From positions 1-21,354 of the IMG/VR virus record IMGVR_UViG_3300018405_001117: DNA of 21,354 bases. One strand, 5' to 3'. Both the position numbers and the translations under genes were made by a program. Below are positions 20,664-21,354 of the stretch, piece after piece. Numbering within the stretch: position 1 is the stretch's first letter; each line of letters starts with the position of its first letter. The stretch is from a virus. The notes beneath the pieces are model-generated. The model saw only the letters and a list, made by a program, of their open reading frames with translations. It was not told the DNA's origin and did no database searches.

Positions 20664-21354
20664 TTAGAAATCTGGTAAATCTTCATCTGTAACTACTACA
20701 GGTTTTTCTTCTGTTTTAGCAGACCCAAATCCTGTTGGAGTTGCAGCAGCTTGAGAATTTTGTTTCAATTCTTGTAATGCTAAAGCACGATTTTTATGCG
20801 CTTGTTCTACATCTGCAGGACTATATTCGTTTACTCCATCACTATAAGGTAAATCTCCACCGATAATTTCTAATCCACTAACATAGTTTTTAACGATATT
20901 AGTTTCAACACGCTCAGCAGAACCAAATCCTGAAGTGTTTTCCACAACTTCTTCTTCCTCTTCTAGTTCAGCGTAATTGTTGATTTTATAAGTGATTTTA
21001 CCAGTTGTGCCAGGATAGTACATTGACTCGAACACACCTGCTAAATCTTTACCGATAATTGTATTTTTCAATGGAATCACTCGACCATTATAACCAACTG
21101 TAAAAGCATCTAATTCTAAGTTTCCAGTAGGAAGACCCTCAGCATCTAATTCCGAAGTCATACCCTCAACATAAGTATCAATAGTAGCCAATGCTTTTGG
21201 TTTAAAATCATCTTCCACTCTATTGAAGAATGTTGCAGAGAATGAATTGTAAGATGTTAATGAACCAGATTGTGTGTAATATTCTTCTAATCGAACCTCG
21301 CCTGTAACTCGAACCTGTTGTCCAACCTCATATTCATCCATAACTGTTTTATAA
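20664..21354 (-). CDS. Phage single-stranded DNA-binding protein (5' end outside window)
   Basis: An OB-fold-like protein. The visible start, YKTVMDEYEVGQQVRVTGEV, reads as the middle of an OB fold; the ATG at 21341 has no ribosome site and the frame continues to the window edge, so the true start is beyond it. The C-terminal part has two GFGSA units (SGFGSAER and TGFGSAKT) in a low-complexity linker and ends in DEDLPDF, an acidic tail like the DDDLPF tip that SSBs use to recruit partners. Adjacency to the Sak4-like ATPase matches known SSB/Sak4 recombination pairs. Confidence in the SSB role rests on tail and context more than on the core. Confidence 0.75.
   Translation of the reverse strand, partial: YKTVMDEYEVGQQVRVTGEVRLEEYYTQSGSLTSYNSFSATFFNRVEDDFKPKALATIDTYVEGMTSELDAEGLPTGNLELDAFTVGYNGRVIPLKNTIIGKDLAGVFESMYYPGTTGKITYKINNYAELEEEEEVVENTSGFGSAERVETNIVKNYVSGLEIIGGDLPYSDGVNEYSPADVEQAHKNRALALQELKQNSQAAATPTGFGSAKTEEKPVVVTDEDLPDF

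Noticed and set aside
1-21354. CRISPR arrays, insertion sequences, rRNA
   Set aside because: No regularly spaced repeats, transposase genes with terminal repeats, or rRNA-like sequence were seen.

Overview
The window looks like part of a large lytic tailed-phage genome infecting a low-GC Gram-positive host (Bacillota). It is very AT-rich, every supported gene lies on the minus strand, genes are packed with 1-26 nt overlaps, and strong AGGAGG-type ribosome sites are common. The content is DNA replication and nucleotide metabolism. No structural, lysis or integration genes are visible, and the exact host and phage genus cannot be read from the sequence.

Layout in the direction of transcription (high to low coordinates). 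(1) 21354-17912: a single-strand-binding-like protein (5' end outside the window), a Sak4-like RecA-fold ATPase, a 57-residue basic protein, the NrdH redoxin, a small membrane protein and a SprT-like metalloprotease. This block has two structured non-coding gaps (20396-20663 and 19127-19321). (2) 17828-11831: a zinc-ribbon protein, a DnaB-type replicative helicase split by a group I intron carrying a GIY-YIG homing endonuclease, a DnaG-type primase and a RecJ-like exonuclease. (3) 11771-8470: a HAD phosphatase, a 27-residue membrane peptide, an unknown 86-residue protein, NrdI and NrdE. (4) 8385-3735: tRNA-Arg(UCU), a tRNA with anticodon CAU, NrdD, NrdG, NrdF, a small unknown protein and a PQ-loop (SemiSWEET-like) membrane protein. 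(5) 3644-1: a P-loop nucleotide kinase, a thymidylate synthase-family enzyme with the residue pattern of a dCMP hydroxymethylase, a dUTPase, a second HAD phosphatase and a nucleotidyltransferase/small-molecule kinase fusion running off the left edge.

Blocks 2-5 each begin with an almost identical promoter: TTTACA, exactly 17 nt, then TATAAT inside an invariant GTATATAATATA. Three of the four are entangled with inverted repeats that look like terminators or read-through-dependent switches. The phage therefore encodes both aerobic class Ib (NrdE/F/I/H) and anaerobic class III (NrdD/G) ribonucleotide reduction, beside its own helicase, primase, exonuclease, SSB and annealing ATPase.

The most interesting points are: block 5, which reads as a possible modified-cytosine cassette (a dCMP-hydroxymethylase-like enzyme with Asp where thymidylate synthase has Asn, next to an NMP kinase and a compound-activating nucleotidyltransferase/kinase plus HAD pair); the group I intron, whose splice sites can be placed to the nucleotide by P1, P10, P7 and P9 pairings; and the repeated promoter/hairpin architecture.
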